The notes under the pieces were generated by a model that had not been told where the DNA came from, did no database searches, and worked only from the letters and a program-made list of their open reading frames with translations. Shown here one piece after another: positions 1 through 9,764 of a stretch of DNA of 43,436 nt. Source of the DNA: Deltaproteobacteria bacterium (GTDB taxonomy: Bacteria > Desulfobacterota > Desulfobacteria > Desulfobacterales > SpSt-501); contig JACRCN010000059.1 of NCBI GenBank assembly GCA_016219005.1, positions 1 to 43,436 of the forward strand. The letters are read 5' to 3'. Every line of letters starts with the position of its first letter. Position 1 is the first letter of the stretch. A program made the position numbers and the translations under genes.

Positions 1-1
1 G

Positions 2-196
2 GTCACCTCGTACCGCCGGCTGCCCAAGGTTGTCCGCAGCTACCTGGACCGCATCGCGGAACTGACCGAAACACCGATCGACATCGTTTCGGTGGGACCC
101 GACCGCGCTCAAACCATCGTGCTGCGCAATCCCTACCTCAAAGAAGCGCACCACCCGGACCGCACCCGCCCGGCGGCGTTGATCGGTCTTGAGTAA
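2..196 (+). CDS. purA: Adenylosuccinate synthetase, C-terminal end (partial)
   Basis: The window opens inside a gene whose last 64 codons are readable. The segment YLDRIAELTETPIDIVSVGP followed by DRAQTIVLRNPY is the typical C-terminus of PurA, which makes adenylosuccinate from IMP, aspartate and GTP in cytosolic purine synthesis. About 15 residues follow the usual family end, a modest extension. The gene ends in TAA shortly before a tRNA gene. The N-terminal catalytic part lies outside the window, so only the family assignment is supported. Confidence 0.9.
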   Translation, partial: VTSYRRLPKVVRSYLDRIAELTETPIDIVSVGPDRAQTIVLRNPYLKEAHHPDRTRPAALIGLE

Positions 197-241
197 TGGG
201 TTGACATCGGTTTGAGATTGGCGTAAATAGCCAAGTTCAGT

Positions 242-318
242 CGGGACGTGGCTCAGCCTGGTAGAGCACAGCGTTCGGGACGCTGGGGTCGGTGGTTCAA
301 ATCCACTCGTCCCGACCA
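242..318 (+). tRNA. tRNA-Pro (anticodon CGG)
   Basis: This is a complete 77-nt cloverleaf with an encoded CCA. The acceptor arms cgggacg (242-248) and cgtcccg (308-314) pair fully. The D arm is gctc...gagc and the T arm carries GGTTCAAATCC. The anticodon stem cagcg/cgctg encloses the loop ttCGGga. The C1:G72 first pair is the usual identity feature of bacterial tRNA-Pro. It lies 45 bp after purA and just before a strong terminator. Confidence 0.96.
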
Positions 319-337
319 CAACAAAATCAAATATTTA

Positions 338-376
338 GATAGGGCGACTCGGTAACGGGTCGCCCTATCGTTTTGC
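338..376 (+). terminator. Intrinsic terminator after tRNA-Pro, probably bidirectional
   Basis: A 13-bp stem is formed by gatagggcgactc (338-350) and gggtcgccctatc (357-369), with one G-U pair and a GGTAAC loop, followed by gtttt. On the other strand the stem is followed by taaatatttt. It can therefore also end the minus-strand operon whose last gene stops at 430. Confidence 0.85.
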
Positions 377-429
377 TAAACAAGGATTAAACAAGCTACC
401 GATGTAGTCTTGAACACTGCCGGCCTGGT

Positions 430-1710
430 CTATTCTGCAGAAAGCAGAAACAATGAAGCCGCACAGAAGCAACGTAGGCCCACAGGAAGGGATATATCCA
501 CAGACGGAGAAAATGAGGGGGTGTGCAGACGCGGTAATTTGACCGGATCCCCTGCAATGCTACGGAACTCAACCGGGTCGGTTGCCCCCAGGAAGAACAA
601 GACCACCGCCAAGGGCGGGTCCACCTCGCCATACCGGCTGAAATCCTCACTGCCGAGCAGGGGCTTTGAAGACGCCCTCACCCGTTCAGCTCCAAGCCAT
701 TCTTGAAAGATACCTGTCAGCAGCCGACTCAGTTCAGGGTCATTATTAACCGATGGCGTGAGCACGGCCACCCGCTGAACGATAGGCATCTGATCGGGCC
801 CAAGGCCGGCGCTTTGGGCAATGCCGTATGCCGTTTCCGTAACCCCCGTGATCAGGCGCTCCAGACTATCGCGACCCTGGGCACGCAACGAGAGCTCGAG
901 AATGACATTCTCAGCTATTGTATTCCGGCTGGCACCCCCTTCCATTCTGCCCACGTGAATTACCACTGTCTCCCGCGGATCGGTGCGCCGGCTGACGATC
1001 GTCTGGAATGACATTACTAATTGGGAGGCAAGCACAATGGGGTCAACTCCAAGGTGAGGCGCCGCTCCGTGCCCTGGCCGGCCCTTGATGATGACATCCA
1101 CCGACTGGCAGGCTGTGGTTACATACCCGTGGCCAATGGAAACAGTCCCCGCGGGCAGGCCGGGATCGACATGCAAGGCCAAGGCCCATTTTGGGCGCGG
1201 GAAACGCGTGAAGAGCCCATCCTGCAGCATCAGGCGCGCCCCGCCTATCGCTTCCTCCGCCGGTTGCGCTACAAACAGCAATGAGCCCTTCCAGCTGTCT
1301 CGAGATGCGGAAAGGACCCGGGCAGCTCCGATCAGGTTTGTGGTATGCAGGTCGTGACCACACGCGTGCATGACCGGGGTCACCTGGCCATCGGGCCCAG
1401 TCACGGTTTCGCAGCTGGCATAAGGCAAACCCGTCTTCTCCCGAATGGGCAGGGCATCCATGTCACCCCGCAGCATCAGGACCGGGCCGGGGCCATTTTC
1501 CAGAAGCCCGACTACCCCGTGGCCACCCACGCCGGTGGTCACCTTGCAGCCCGCCGCGAAAAGTTCCTCAGCCACCCGGGCGGCCGTGTTCACTTCCTGA
1601 CCCGAAAGCTCAGGATGAGCATGCAAATGCCTGTAGAGGCCCAAGAGCGAGGGGAGCTGGCCCTCTATTTCTTCTTGAACTTTTCTTTTCAGATTAGCTG
1701 AGATGTTCAT
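430..1710 (-). CDS. M20 family amidohydrolase (hippurate hydrolase / aminoacylase-like)
   Basis: The 426-residue product fits M20D metallo-amidohydrolases, which cleave N-acyl or N-carbamoyl amino acids and similar amides in the cytoplasm. Visible motifs are RGDMDALPI (81-89), HACGHDLHTT (metal ligands about C117 and H119), QPAEEAIGGA (E152/E153), ALHVDPG (H180) and LHTPSF near the C-terminus. It is the last gene of a minus-strand operon, and its ATG overlaps the stop of the preceding FAD subunit by 4 nt, so translation is coupled. The neighbours (opine-type dehydrogenase, oligopeptide importer) suggest it trims the imported compound or a product of its oxidation. The exact substrate cannot be read from sequence. 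Confidence 0.9.
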   Translation of the reverse strand: MNISANLKRKVQEEIEGQLPSLLGLYRHLHAHPELSGQEVNTAARVAEELFAAGCKVTTGVGGHGVVGLLENGPGPVLMLRGDMDALPIREKTGLPYASCETVTGPDGQVTPVMHACGHDLHTTNLIGAARVLSASRDSWKGSLLFVAQPAEEAIGGARLMLQDGLFTRFPRPKWALALHVDPGLPAGTVSIGHGYVTTACQSVDVIIKGRPGHGAAPHLGVDPIVLASQLVMSFQTIVSRRTDPRETVVIHVGRMEGGASRNTIAENVILELSLRAQGRDSLERLITGVTETAYGIAQSAGLGPDQMPIVQRVAVLTPSVNNDPELSRLLTGIFQEWLGAERVRASSKPLLGSEDFSRYGEVDPPLAVVLFFLGATDPVEFRSIAGDPVKLPRLHTPSFSPSVDISLPVGLRCFCAASLFLLSAE

Positions 1711-3125
1711 GATCGGGACCCCGACACACGTTCCGTATGTTTGCTGAAAGCGGATAACGGCATCGGAATAATCGGTGGGCGAAGGTGAAGGGCCTTGAGA
1801 TTTTCACGTGGGACGTCGTGCAAGCGCAGCATTTCGGTGGCAATTCCCTCGCAACCCCTGCCCTGGCAAGGCCCCATGGCCAAGCGGGAAGGTTTCAAGG
1901 CGGTGAGATCCTGCTCACCCATTTTCATACGCGCCATGAGATCCCCTGCCCTGACCGCCTCGCAGCGGCAGATTACGGTTTCCGGGGTTATCGAGCTGTA
2001 ATGGCCGTCCTTAGGCGTAAAGACCCGGTGAAGGGCATTTACATACGCCTGCAATCTTCTTTTCGAACGCAGCCACCGGCTGCTGAAGCTACCCAACTGG
2101 TCGCAGCCCATACGGTTCAGACTCCAAGATGCATGCAGGCCAGAGATGCGCCCCTGCACTTCGGACCAATCAGCCCCGCCCACGCCACCTCCATCTCCTG
2201 CAATATAAACTCCAGTTTGAGAACTCTGGCCCCAGGTGTCGGTAACAGGTGCAAAGTAACGCCGATCCGGATCGTACTCGGTTCGGCAGCCGATCAGGCG
2301 GGCCAGCCTCACATGGGGCTGCAGTCCGGAACCAATCCCTACCACATCGACGGGAACGATCCTCTCCGACCCGGGGATGGGCGCTCCGGAGCCATCAAGG
2401 CGCACCAAGGTGGCCTCCCTTACTCGGTCGTCGCCTGACAGGGTTTTCAATCCCCAGTTGAAATGGACCTTTACACCCTTGAATATCAGCTCGCTCATAT
2501 AGCTGAAACTCTCGGGGAGAAGCCGCGGCCATGCCATCATCCCAAGACCCAAACTCATTAAACTCGTAAAAGATACAGCCTCGTAAACCCCCACCAAAGA
2601 GGCGCCCGCACCCACTACGGCCGCCGCAGTCCCTATCAATAAAGGCCCCGAGCCAGCCAAAAGAACCCGACCCCTGGGGGCGATCCCCTGAGTGGTGATC
2701 ATCTTCTGCAGTCCACCCAAGGAAATAACCCCGGGAAGGGTCCAGCCCGGACATGGAATGATTCGTTCCTGGGCGCCCTCACAGATCACGAGTTTCTCAT
2801 AACTCACCTCATAATTGCGCCCCGTCTGGTGGACGGAAAGCGTTCCGGGAGAAAAAGCACCCCACACGACCGCCCCATTGAGAAAAGTCAGAGACGAGCC
2901 CGCTTGCGCCAATTCCCTCCTGAGGGCATGACCGATGTTGTGGCGTGACGGCGCGAGACCAGGCGGCATGCTGAACTCCCCCGGGGGCTGCCGGTACACT
3001 TGGCCCCCAGGCAGGGGAGCCTGATCGATTAGGGCTATCTTAACTCCCGCGCGCGCAAGTTCGATCGCGGCTGCCATACCGGCCGGTCCCATACCCACCA
3101 CCGCTGCCTGGAAGCGATGCGTCAT
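1707..3125 (-). CDS. FAD/NAD(P)-binding oxidoreductase with BFD-like [2Fe-2S] domain (OoxA/HcnB-type subunit)
   Basis: The 472-residue protein opens with an FAD-binding GMGPAG at residues 11-16. A second dinucleotide fold lies around GRVLLAGSGPLLIG, and a C-terminal BFD-like cluster site has cysteines at about 386, 388, 420 and 425 (CRCE ... GPCQGRGC). This architecture is the alpha-type subunit of opine oxidase, hydrogen cyanide synthase HcnB and hydroxyproline dehydrogenases. It works with the small [2Fe-2S] protein and the DAO-type FAD subunit encoded just upstream, and both junctions are 4-nt ATGA overlaps, which points to a stoichiometric complex. The role inferred is electron transfer during oxidation of a secondary amine. 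Confidence 0.88.
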   Translation of the reverse strand: MTHRFQAAVVGMGPAGMAAAIELARAGVKIALIDQAPLPGGQVYRQPPGEFSMPPGLAPSRHNIGHALRRELAQAGSSLTFLNGAVVWGAFSPGTLSVHQTGRNYEVSYEKLVICEGAQERIIPCPGWTLPGVISLGGLQKMITTQGIAPRGRVLLAGSGPLLIGTAAAVVGAGASLVGVYEAVSFTSLMSLGLGMMAWPRLLPESFSYMSELIFKGVKVHFNWGLKTLSGDDRVREATLVRLDGSGAPIPGSERIVPVDVVGIGSGLQPHVRLARLIGCRTEYDPDRRYFAPVTDTWGQSSQTGVYIAGDGGGVGGADWSEVQGRISGLHASWSLNRMGCDQLGSFSSRWLRSKRRLQAYVNALHRVFTPKDGHYSSITPETVICRCEAVRAGDLMARMKMGEQDLTALKPSRLAMGPCQGRGCEGIATEMLRLHDVPRENLKALHLRPPIIPMPLSAFSKHTERVSGSRS

Positions 3126-3433
3126 GGCCGGGAGCCCCTCTTCTGCAACCTTCTGGATTCGACAACAAGCCCCGGGCTAACCAGGGTTTGGCAGGCCCGC
3201 ACGCCGCTGACTCCATCGATTGTCATGAGGCAGCTGCAGCACTGCCCGATATTGCAGAAAACACCTAAGGCGCGGTCGTCATGGCTTTGGCAGCTAAGCA
3301 GCCCGGCTGCCAGAAGGGCTGTGGCGACCGTTTCGCCGGCAAACGCCGGGATCGCCTTCCCGTCTACCTTTATCTCTAACGCTTCGCCCCGCTTGACATC
3401 ATCCAGGCGGAAAAACCCAGGCGTTTCATTCAT
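3122..3433 (-). CDS. Small [2Fe-2S] ferredoxin-like subunit of amine dehydrogenase (HcnA/Fer2_4 type)
   Basis: The 103-residue product is a plant-type [2Fe-2S] domain of the kind seen in HcnA and in the small subunits of proline/opine-type dehydrogenases. The ligand pattern is FCNIGQCCSC with a further ACQT downstream, and FAGETVATALLAAG is the typical N-terminal half. The usual ligand spacing C-x4-C-x2-C is intact, and one additional cysteine sits beside the second ligand. It overlaps both neighbouring FAD subunit genes by 4 nt. It should wire electrons between the two flavin subunits or to a membrane acceptor. Confidence 0.87.
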   Translation of the reverse strand: MNETPGFFRLDDVKRGEALEIKVDGKAIPAFAGETVATALLAAGLLSCQSHDDRALGVFCNIGQCCSCLMTIDGVSGVRACQTLVSPGLVVESRRLQKRGSRP

Positions 3434-4587
3434 GCCACACCAACTGCTTGCTCAAGTTTGCTGCTCCGTTTCACATTACCGAACCTCGACCAGGCAAAAG
3501 CGGACATGTCCAGGCTCGGGCACCCGGTCGTTATCCACTCGCTGAATAGCTTCCCCACAACCGGCCCCAGGCAGAACCCATGGCCGGAAAAACCGGAGGC
3601 CACCCAGAGGCCCGCGACACCGGGAACCTCATCCAGTATTGGGATCCCATCCGCAGTCCAAGTGGTGATCCCGGCAAAGGCGCGGATGATCTGGACATTG
3701 GCAAGAAATGGAAACACTTCGGGAAAATCCCGACCAACATCTTCGAAACTGGACATGGTCTGGCTGGTTTCGAGTTCCACGATCGGGATGCCCCTTACCC
3801 CCAAGTGGAAATTGCCGTCCTTGGCCTGGCGCAGGTATCCCTTGTCAAAACTGATAAATTCCTGAATGACGGGCGACAACGGTTCCGTCACGAGAATCTG
3901 CGATTTTCGGAAGGTCACGGGAAAATCGAACCCGATTGTCTGCATAATCTTGCTGGCCCACGGGCCAGCCGCGTTCACGGCTATGGGGCATCTGAAGAAA
4001 TGCATGGACCCGACCGCACCGCTCAGGCGCCCGCCGCCGGTCTCGAGTGTCCGGATCTCCTCATGGCTGTATACCCCGACATCGGCACGCAAAAGCGCAT
4101 GAGTCAGGGCACGCCCCATAAGAAGCGGGTTGGCGGTCCCATCGAGAGGGCAGTAAGTGCCGCCAAATAATTTGATATGTGCCGAGAGAACAGGAACGCG
4201 AGCACGGACTTGCTGCGCGGTAAGCAGCTGCACGGCAAGCCCCTGGGCCCGCTCCCGTTCCACTCGGATTTTATCTTCTTCGTGAAGCTGCTTGGTACGA
4301 TGGAGGCGCAGGCTGCCGCCTTGCCAGTATTCGATACACTCACCCAGTTCCCTCGCAATATCATGCCAGAGGCGAACCGATTCCATGGCAAGCGGCAGTT
4401 CGGCTTTGTTTCGAAACTGCTGCCTCACCCCGCCGCCGCTTCGCCCGCTGGCCTCCCGGAAAAGAGGCCCCTTGTCAGCCAGGCAAACCTTCATTCCCTT
4501 CTGAGCAAGGCGCAAGGCAATGAAGCACCCGGTGATCCCTCCTCCGATTACCAGCGCATCGCAATCAACCTTTTGCAGCTTGCTCAC
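3430..4587 (-). CDS. DAO-family FAD-dependent oxidoreductase (OoxB/HcnC/sarcosine oxidase beta-like)
   Basis: The 385-residue flavoprotein has an N-terminal Rossmann motif VIGGGITG (about 14-21) and the signature ASGRSGGGVRQQFRN, which is characteristic of opine oxidase subunit B and sarcosine oxidase beta-type enzymes. A C-terminal GLWVASGFSGHGFCLGP closes the FAD site. It is probably the catalytic subunit, oxidising the C-N bond of a glycine-, sarcosine-, proline- or opine-like substrate. The gene follows the MmgE/PrpD gene with a 4-nt overlap and precedes the [2Fe-2S] subunit with another. The substrate is unknown. Confidence 0.88.
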   Translation of the reverse strand: MSKLQKVDCDALVIGGGITGCFIALRLAQKGMKVCLADKGPLFREASGRSGGGVRQQFRNKAELPLAMESVRLWHDIARELGECIEYWQGGSLRLHRTKQLHEEDKIRVERERAQGLAVQLLTAQQVRARVPVLSAHIKLFGGTYCPLDGTANPLLMGRALTHALLRADVGVYSHEEIRTLETGGGRLSGAVGSMHFFRCPIAVNAAGPWASKIMQTIGFDFPVTFRKSQILVTEPLSPVIQEFISFDKGYLRQAKDGNFHLGVRGIPIVELETSQTMSSFEDVGRDFPEVFPFLANVQIIRAFAGITTWTADGIPILDEVPGVAGLWVASGFSGHGFCLGPVVGKLFSEWITTGCPSLDMSAFAWSRFGNVKRSSKLEQAVGVA

Positions 4588-5918
4588 TTTTCGGTCCCCT
4601 TCAAAGCAGAAGAAAGCCTTTCCAAACTGGAATGTTTCAGCCCCAAAACGGAGTTCACGATTTCCTCAGCCTTGTCGCATCCCATGCGCATGGCCGCCAG
4701 CGAACGGAATTTGGCCTTCAGTTCCTCCGCCGAAAGCGGGTTGGCAGAATCACCCCGCGGATGTTGCACGGTTTTGGAGAAGACGCCCTTCAGGCTGTGG
4801 ACTGTGAGGCGAGCTCCTGCACGTCCTGGGAATTCAGTCTCTATGGCAGGGTCATGGTGAAGGGTGACCTTGCGGGCGAAGCTCGCAAGCCGTGGGCGGC
4901 CCAGAAGGTCGGCCGACATGGGCAGAAGCGCCTCTGGCCCCTCCAGGGCCGCTACTGCCAGGCAGAAAGGCAGCGAGAACTGAGCCTGCTCGAGGCTATT
5001 GGGGTCCGGGGAGTTGTTGAGGTTGATCGCGCGGTTGAAGGTGTAGACCTCTATTCGCTCCACATCGCCCGGGGTAAGCCCTTCTTTAACCACGGCTTGC
5101 CATGCATCCAACGCAGCATGGAGCCACCGGCAGCAAGCGTATGGCTTGAAGTAGGTCCGGAGGATCATCCAATCCTGACCGAAACCCTCTATGATTGCAT
5201 CACCGCGGTAGTAACCAGGGTGGTCCCAGATATCCAACGGCCCAATGAAGCCCTGCGCCGATAGATCCACCGCGGCCAACCCGGTAAGTGTGCCCCACGG
5301 GATGCCTTCTTTGGTGTGGTGCCCCATCCTGCTGTAGGCAGAGGCCGACTGGATGGGTGCGTGAATACCGCTGATCGCGAAAGCCTGTGAAAGAACCTCG
5401 GGTCCCCTGCCCTCAAGCCAACAGCGGATCGCACCAGCCCCAAAACCGCACCAACGCCCAGTCGAAAACGTATCCATGGTGACGGGGTTTCGTGCAGCCG
5501 CTGCTCGAACGGCAACTTCGTACCCGATCACAATTCCGGCTAAAACATCTCGGCCGCCTGCTGATAGAGCCTGGCCGATCCCGATCGCAGATGGAACGAG
5601 CGACGCACCGGGGTGCCCGCCGGCCGCTCGGTGCCCATCATCAAGATCCAAGGCACTACCTGCAGCCGCGTTGCAGAAAGCGGCCCCCAAGGGAGACATA
5701 CCGTCTTGAGAAAACCACACTCCTGCCGGCCCGCCCGGGAAAAACCCTCGTGCGAAACCCCGGGCCGATTGGGCCGAGTTCTGATTGAACCCAGCCATTG
5801 CCGCCCCCAAAAGATCCAGTACACATAAGGCGGCTTGGTCCAGTGCGGATTCAGGGATGTACTCGGTCCGCAGAGCGCAAACCAAGCTGGCGATCTTCCG
5901 TGTCGTGGTTGGTTCCAT
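4584..5918 (-). CDS. MmgE/PrpD family protein
   Basis: The 444-residue protein is a member of the MmgE/PrpD fold, which contains 2-methylcitrate dehydratase, cis-aconitate decarboxylase and the iminodisuccinate epimerase of aminopolycarboxylate breakdown. Family-type segments include VLDLLGAAMAG, DLDDGHRAAGGHPGAS, YKPYACCRWLHAALDA-like residues and LHSLKG-type residues near the end. I chose the ATG at 5918 (GGAAAG upstream, then EPTTTRKIASLV, matching the family start). An in-frame ATG at 5942, directly after the ATPase stop, is the alternative. Since no propionate genes are nearby, an epimerase or dehydratase acting on the operon's own substrate is more likely than methylcitrate metabolism. 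Confidence 0.85.
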   Translation of the reverse strand: MEPTTTRKIASLVCALRTEYIPESALDQAALCVLDLLGAAMAGFNQNSAQSARGFARGFFPGGPAGVWFSQDGMSPLGAAFCNAAAGSALDLDDGHRAAGGHPGASLVPSAIGIGQALSAGGRDVLAGIVIGYEVAVRAAAARNPVTMDTFSTGRWCGFGAGAIRCWLEGRGPEVLSQAFAISGIHAPIQSASAYSRMGHHTKEGIPWGTLTGLAAVDLSAQGFIGPLDIWDHPGYYRGDAIIEGFGQDWMILRTYFKPYACCRWLHAALDAWQAVVKEGLTPGDVERIEVYTFNRAINLNNSPDPNSLEQAQFSLPFCLAVAALEGPEALLPMSADLLGRPRLASFARKVTLHHDPAIETEFPGRAGARLTVHSLKGVFSKTVQHPRGDSANPLSAEELKAKFRSLAAMRMGCDKAEEIVNSVLGLKHSSLERLSSALKGTEK

Positions 5919-5946
5919 GTGATTGCTTTCCGGAGGACTCATACGA

Positions 5947-6942
5947 TCAGTTGGCGGCAGCGGTCTCGTACAAGTGGCAGGCCACCTCACCCCCTCCCGC
6001 AAGCGCCAGAGAACGGGGTTCCTCCTGGCGGCACCGCTCCATCACCTTGGGGCAACGTGGGTGGAAGGAGCACCCGGATGGGAGGTCGATAGGACTCGGG
6101 ACATCACCGGCGAGGAGCTTTCTCTGCTTTTTTTCCGCGCTGATCCTGGGGATAGGTATCGCAGCCATCAGCGCCTGGGTGTAAGGGTGCCGGGCGTTGC
6201 GGCAGATCTCGCTTTCCCTGTTCAACTCCACGATCTTGCCCAGGTACATCACGGCAATGCGGTCTGCAATGTGTTCGACCACCCCCAGGTCATGGCTGAT
6301 GAAGAGATAGCTCAGCCCGAAATCATCCTTGAGGCGATCAAGCAGGTTTAAGATCTGGGCCTGGATGCTCACGTCTAGGGCCGATACAGGTTCGTCGCAG
6401 ACAATCAGCGACGGATTCAGTGCCAGGGCCCGCGCAACGGCAAGCCGCTGGCGCTGGCCCCCCGAGAACTCATGGGGGTAGCGGCTGCTATGCTCGGGCC
6501 GGAGGCCGACCGTATCAAGGAGCTGCATTACGCGCCGTCGGCGCTGGCCCGATTTCAAGCCCTCATACAACATCAACGGCTCACCCAGCATGGCCTCGAC
6601 GGACATGCGCGGGTTCAGGGTCGAAAAGGGGTCCTGGAACACCATCTGGAACTGCGGCCGGAGTCGCCGCAATTCCTGCTCGGGAACGCTCCCCAGGTCA
6701 GTCCCTTTGAAAACGACCTTCCCTGCGGTTGGCTGCTGCAGGTAAACGGCACACTTGCCAAGTGTTGTCTTGCCGCAGCCGGACTCCCCGACCAGACCAA
6801 GGGATTCCCCCGGGCGGATACTGAACGATACCCCGTTAACCGCATGAACGTGGCCAACTGTGCGTTTCAGCACTCCTTTACGTATAGGGAAGTGCTTTGT
6901 GAGATCGGTCACCTGGAGGATGGTAATTGTGCTTGCGCTCAT
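5947..6942 (-). CDS. Oligopeptide/dipeptide ABC transporter ATP-binding protein, DppF/OppF type
   Basis: The 331-residue ATPase has Walker [10 protein letters not shown], signature [14 protein letters not shown], Walker [13 protein letters not shown] and the H-loop ISHDLGV. The C-terminal oligo_HPY region, with CSFHPRCP and a second cysteine motif, is typical of Opp/Dpp ATPases. It forms the heterodimeric motor with the next-upstream ATPase; their genes overlap by 4 nt. It powers import of a peptide- or opine-like compound for the catabolic genes that follow. Confidence 0.93.
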   Translation of the reverse strand: MSASTITILQVTDLTKHFPIRKGVLKRTVGHVHAVNGVSFSIRPGESLGLVGESGCGKTTLGKCAVYLQQPTAGKVVFKGTDLGSVPEQELRRLRPQFQMVFQDPFSTLNPRMSVEAMLGEPLMLYEGLKSGQRRRRVMQLLDTVGLRPEHSSRYPHEFSGGQRQRLAVARALALNPSLIVCDEPVSALDVSIQAQILNLLDRLKDDFGLSYLFISHDLGVVEHIADRIAVMYLGKIVELNRESEICRNARHPYTQALMAAIPIPRISAEKKQRKLLAGDVPSPIDLPSGCSFHPRCPKVMERCRQEEPRSLALAGGGEVACHLYETAAAN

Positions 6943-7940
6943 ACCCAGCCTTCCTCCACGGCCCAGCAGGCCACGTGGTGGTCCTTACCCTGCCGGATCA
7001 ACTGCGGGGGTTTGGCCCGGCAACCTTCCCGGGCAAGAGTACACCGAGGATTGAACACACACCCATCGGGGATGTCGAACATGCTCGGGACCATCCCAGG
7101 GATTTCCGCCAGTCCCTTCTTCCCAAGAACGCTCTTGCGCCCAGGGAATGGGACCGAGGATAGGAGTCCCCGGGTGTATGGATGCAGCGGCCGGTTGAAC
7201 AGCTCTCCGGCGGGGGCATCCTCGACCACCCTCCCCAGGTACATGACTATGACACGATCGGCCATCTCCGCAACCACACCCAGGTTGTGGGTGATGAGGA
7301 GAATAGCCGCGCCCGATCGCTCCTGCAACTCTCGCATGAGCGCGAGGATCTGGGCTTGTATCGTGACATCGAGAGCTGTGGTCGGTTCATCGGCGATCAG
7401 GAGCGATGGGTTGCAGGCGAGCGCCATTGCGATCATCGCCCGTTGCCGCATCCCGCCGCTCATCTCATGGATGTACTGGCGGGACCGTTGCGCGGGTTCC
7501 GGAATCCCCACCCGGCCCAGGATCGCCTCTGCGGAATTCCAGGACGCACGTCGGTCCTGGATGGTATGTTCCAGGTAGACCTCGGCGATCTGATCACCCA
7601 CCGTGAACAACGGATTCAGTGAAGTCATCGGCTCCTGGAAAATCATCGCAATCTGATCGCCCCGGATGCGACGCATCTCTTCTTCCGAAAGGGTCAACAG
7701 ATTGCTTCCTTCGAACTCGATCGTGCCGCCGGCGATGCGCCCAGGAGGATCGGGAATCAACCGCATTATGGATAACGCTGTTACGCTCTTGCCGCACCCG
7801 GACTCGCCAACTAGGCAGACGGTCTCCCCCGTGTGCAAGTTGAAGCTCACCCTGTTGACCGCAGGCACCACCCCCTCCGGGATCCGGAACTCGGTCGTCA
7901 GCTCGTTGATCCTGAGGATCTCTTTTGGGCTGTTCGCCAT
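6939..7940 (-). CDS. Oligopeptide/dipeptide ABC transporter ATP-binding protein, DppD/OppD type
   Basis: The 333-residue ATPase carries Walker A GESGCGKS, signature [14 protein letters not shown], Walker [14 protein letters not shown]-loop ITHNLGV and the C-terminal CVFNPRC cluster region of oligo_HPY proteins. I placed the start at the ATG at 7940 (MANSPKEIL...), 14 bp after the permease stop. The open frame runs further upstream, but that part lies inside the permease gene and reads as noise. It pairs with the DppF-type ATPase to energise the importer. Confidence 0.93.
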   Translation of the reverse strand: MANSPKEILRINELTTEFRIPEGVVPAVNRVSFNLHTGETVCLVGESGCGKSVTALSIMRLIPDPPGRIAGGTIEFEGSNLLTLSEEEMRRIRGDQIAMIFQEPMTSLNPLFTVGDQIAEVYLEHTIQDRRASWNSAEAILGRVGIPEPAQRSRQYIHEMSGGMRQRAMIAMALACNPSLLIADEPTTALDVTIQAQILALMRELQERSGAAILLITHNLGVVAEMADRVIVMYLGRVVEDAPAGELFNRPLHPYTRGLLSSVPFPGRKSVLGKKGLAEIPGMVPSMFDIPDGCVFNPRCTLAREGCRAKPPQLIRQGKDHHVACWAVEEGWV

Positions 7941-7954
7941 TGATGTCCTTGTGC

Positions 7955-8800
7955 CTACCGCCGCAGCTTGGGGTCGAGGATGTCCCTCAACCCGTCCCCG
8001 AACAGGTTGAACCCAATTACAGTCAGGAATATTGCGCCACCCGAGTAAACGCTCACCCAGTAAGCGTGCCCCATGAAATCCAGCCCCTCGCGGACCATTC
8101 TCCCCCAACTGGGCGTGGGCGGAGGGACTCCCAGTCCGATGAAGCTGAGGCTCGCTTCGGTGATGATGATCGCCCCCACCCAAAGAGCACCCATGACGAT
8201 CACATCCCCAAGCACGTTCGGGAGGATATGTCGGAACATGATGCGCGTATCACTCATCCCCATGGACCGCGCGGCTTCGACGAAGTCGTTCTGCCGGACC
8301 GTCATGACGGCCCCGCGGCATAGCCTCGCAAACCGAGGGGCGATGCTGATCCCGATCGCGATGATCAGGCTCGTCATCCCTGAACCCAACGCAGCCATGA
8401 AGAGGATACCCAGGATCAGGGTGGGGAAACACATCAGGACATCGACGATCCGCATCGTCAGGTTGTCGACGTAACCGCCCCGATAACCGGTAATCAACCC
8501 GATGATCGTCCCCAGACCCATGGCGATCAGGACGGACAACACACCAACCACCATGCTGACACGTCCCCCCCAGATCACCCGGCTCAACACATCACGCCCG
8601 AAGTTGTCGGTCCCAAGAGGGTGTTCCAGGCTGGGTGCTTTAAAACGTTTCGACAGGGTCTGATTGACAGGGTCCGGCAGCGGCAGGAACGGAGCAGCAA
8701 GGCATGTAAGCACCACTATCATCGACAGGATGAGGCCGACCAGGGCAGCTTTGTTCTGGACAAACGTCCGAATAATCTTCTTGCGGGTGTCGTCGTTCAC
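7955..8800 (-). CDS. Dipeptide/oligopeptide ABC transporter permease, DppC type
   Basis: The 281-residue inner-membrane permease has the DppC family layout: a first TM after a basic N-terminus ([20 protein letters not shown]), the [20 protein letters not shown] motif before the core, and the EAA loop segment [20 protein letters not shown] that contacts the ATPases. It ends [16 protein letters not shown], the usual end of this family. The gene sits 9 bp after the DppB-type permease and 14 bp before the first ATPase gene. Confidence 0.94.
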   Translation of the reverse strand: MNDDTRKKIIRTFVQNKAALVGLILSMIVVLTCLAAPFLPLPDPVNQTLSKRFKAPSLEHPLGTDNFGRDVLSRVIWGGRVSMVVGVLSVLIAMGLGTIIGLITGYRGGYVDNLTMRIVDVLMCFPTLILGILFMAALGSGMTSLIIAIGISIAPRFARLCRGAVMTVRQNDFVEAARSMGMSDTRIMFRHILPNVLGDVIVMGALWVGAIIITEASLSFIGLGVPPPTPSWGRMVREGLDFMGHAYWVSVYSGGAIFLTVIGFNLFGDGLRDILDPKLRR

Positions 8801-8809
8801 GGGACCCTG

Positions 8810-9748
8810 CTACTCGTAGCGGATGCGTGGATCTATCAAGCCGTAACTCAAGTCGGTGATCAGGTTGATCAGGATCACGATCGCAGCGTATACGGTCATG
8901 ATGGAGGTTATAGTGATATAGTCCCTGTTCAACATGGAACCAACGATGAGGCTCCCCAGCCCGGGTCTGTTGAAGATGATCTCAGTCATCACGGACGATC
9001 CGATCAGGATCCCGGCATAGATTCCTAACACGGTCACAATCGATACACTCGCGTTCTTTAAGGCATGCTTCAGGATGACTTTGACCTTTTTAAGGCCCTT
9101 GGCATGAGCCGTCCGGATGTAATCGGATCCCAACACGTCCAACATGGTCGACCGAGTCATGCGCGTCAGATAGGACATCATCAACAAACCGAGGGTCAGG
9201 GAAGGGAGCATGAGATGGTGCATCCGATCCCAGAAGTCGCCCGCCCCTACCCCCATGACCGGCAGGAGGTCCATTTTCATGCTGAAGACCAGGATCAGCA
9301 TCACGGCAATGTAAAACGATGGGAAGGACAGGCCGGCCAGCGATAAGAACCGGCCCAGGTAGTCCCAGAAGGTATTGCGCTTCAGCGCCAGAAAGATCCC
9401 TAAGGGGATCCCGGTGACCGTCCCTATCAGGAGCCCAAAGAAGGTCAGTTCAAGTGTGTGCGGCAGCGCGTTTTTAAGTTCCTTGATAACGGGCAACCCG
9501 GTGATCAGGGAGTTCCCGAAATCCCCTCGGATGAAGTTGAAAAGATAGAGGCCGTACTGCTCGATGATCGGCAGGTCCAGGCCCATCTGCTGCTTCAAAA
9601 CCGCCATGGACTTTTCTGTGACGTAATCGCCCATAACGGCTGTGGTCGGGTCCCCCGGGATCACCCTGACCAGAATGAAGATCATGGTCAGGGCGACCCA
9701 AAGGGTCGGAATAGCCATTAGAATCCGGCGGACAGTGTAGGACAGCAT
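8810..9748 (-). CDS. Dipeptide/oligopeptide ABC transporter permease, DppB type
   Basis: The 312-residue permease starts MLSYTVRRILMAIPTLWVAL, the standard DppB N-terminus. It has the EAA-loop segment YIRTAHAKGLKKVKVILKHA and ends LSYGLIDPRIRYE, again typical. Six TM segments are expected, and several are visible as long hydrophobic runs. It follows the solute-binding protein gene by 16 bp. With the DppC-type protein it forms the membrane channel of the importer. Confidence 0.94.
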   Translation of the reverse strand: MLSYTVRRILMAIPTLWVALTMIFILVRVIPGDPTTAVMGDYVTEKSMAVLKQQMGLDLPIIEQYGLYLFNFIRGDFGNSLITGLPVIKELKNALPHTLELTFFGLLIGTVTGIPLGIFLALKRNTFWDYLGRFLSLAGLSFPSFYIAVMLILVFSMKMDLLPVMGVGAGDFWDRMHHLMLPSLTLGLLMMSYLTRMTRSTMLDVLGSDYIRTAHAKGLKKVKVILKHALKNASVSIVTVLGIYAGILIGSSVMTEIIFNRPGLGSLIVGSMLNRDYITITSIMTVYAAIVILINLITDLSYGLIDPRIRYE

Positions 9749-9764
9749 CGCAAACCTTAATCTG

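Noticed and set aside
242..318. tRNA-Pro as attachment site of an integrated element
   Set aside because: I saw no repeat of the tRNA 3' end and no integrase gene in the window; the operon beyond it looks metabolic.
1707..4587. Hydrogen cyanide synthase (hcnABC)
   Set aside because: The three subunits have the HcnABC layout, but the same layout is shared with opine, proline and hydroxyproline dehydrogenases. The flanking importer, MmgE/PrpD and M20 genes favour a catabolic enzyme, so I did not assign hcn names.
7941..8183. 81-residue N-terminal extension of the DppD-type ATPase
   Set aside because: The extension lies inside the permease gene in another frame and reads as low-complexity noise. 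The ATG at 7940 gives the normal family start.
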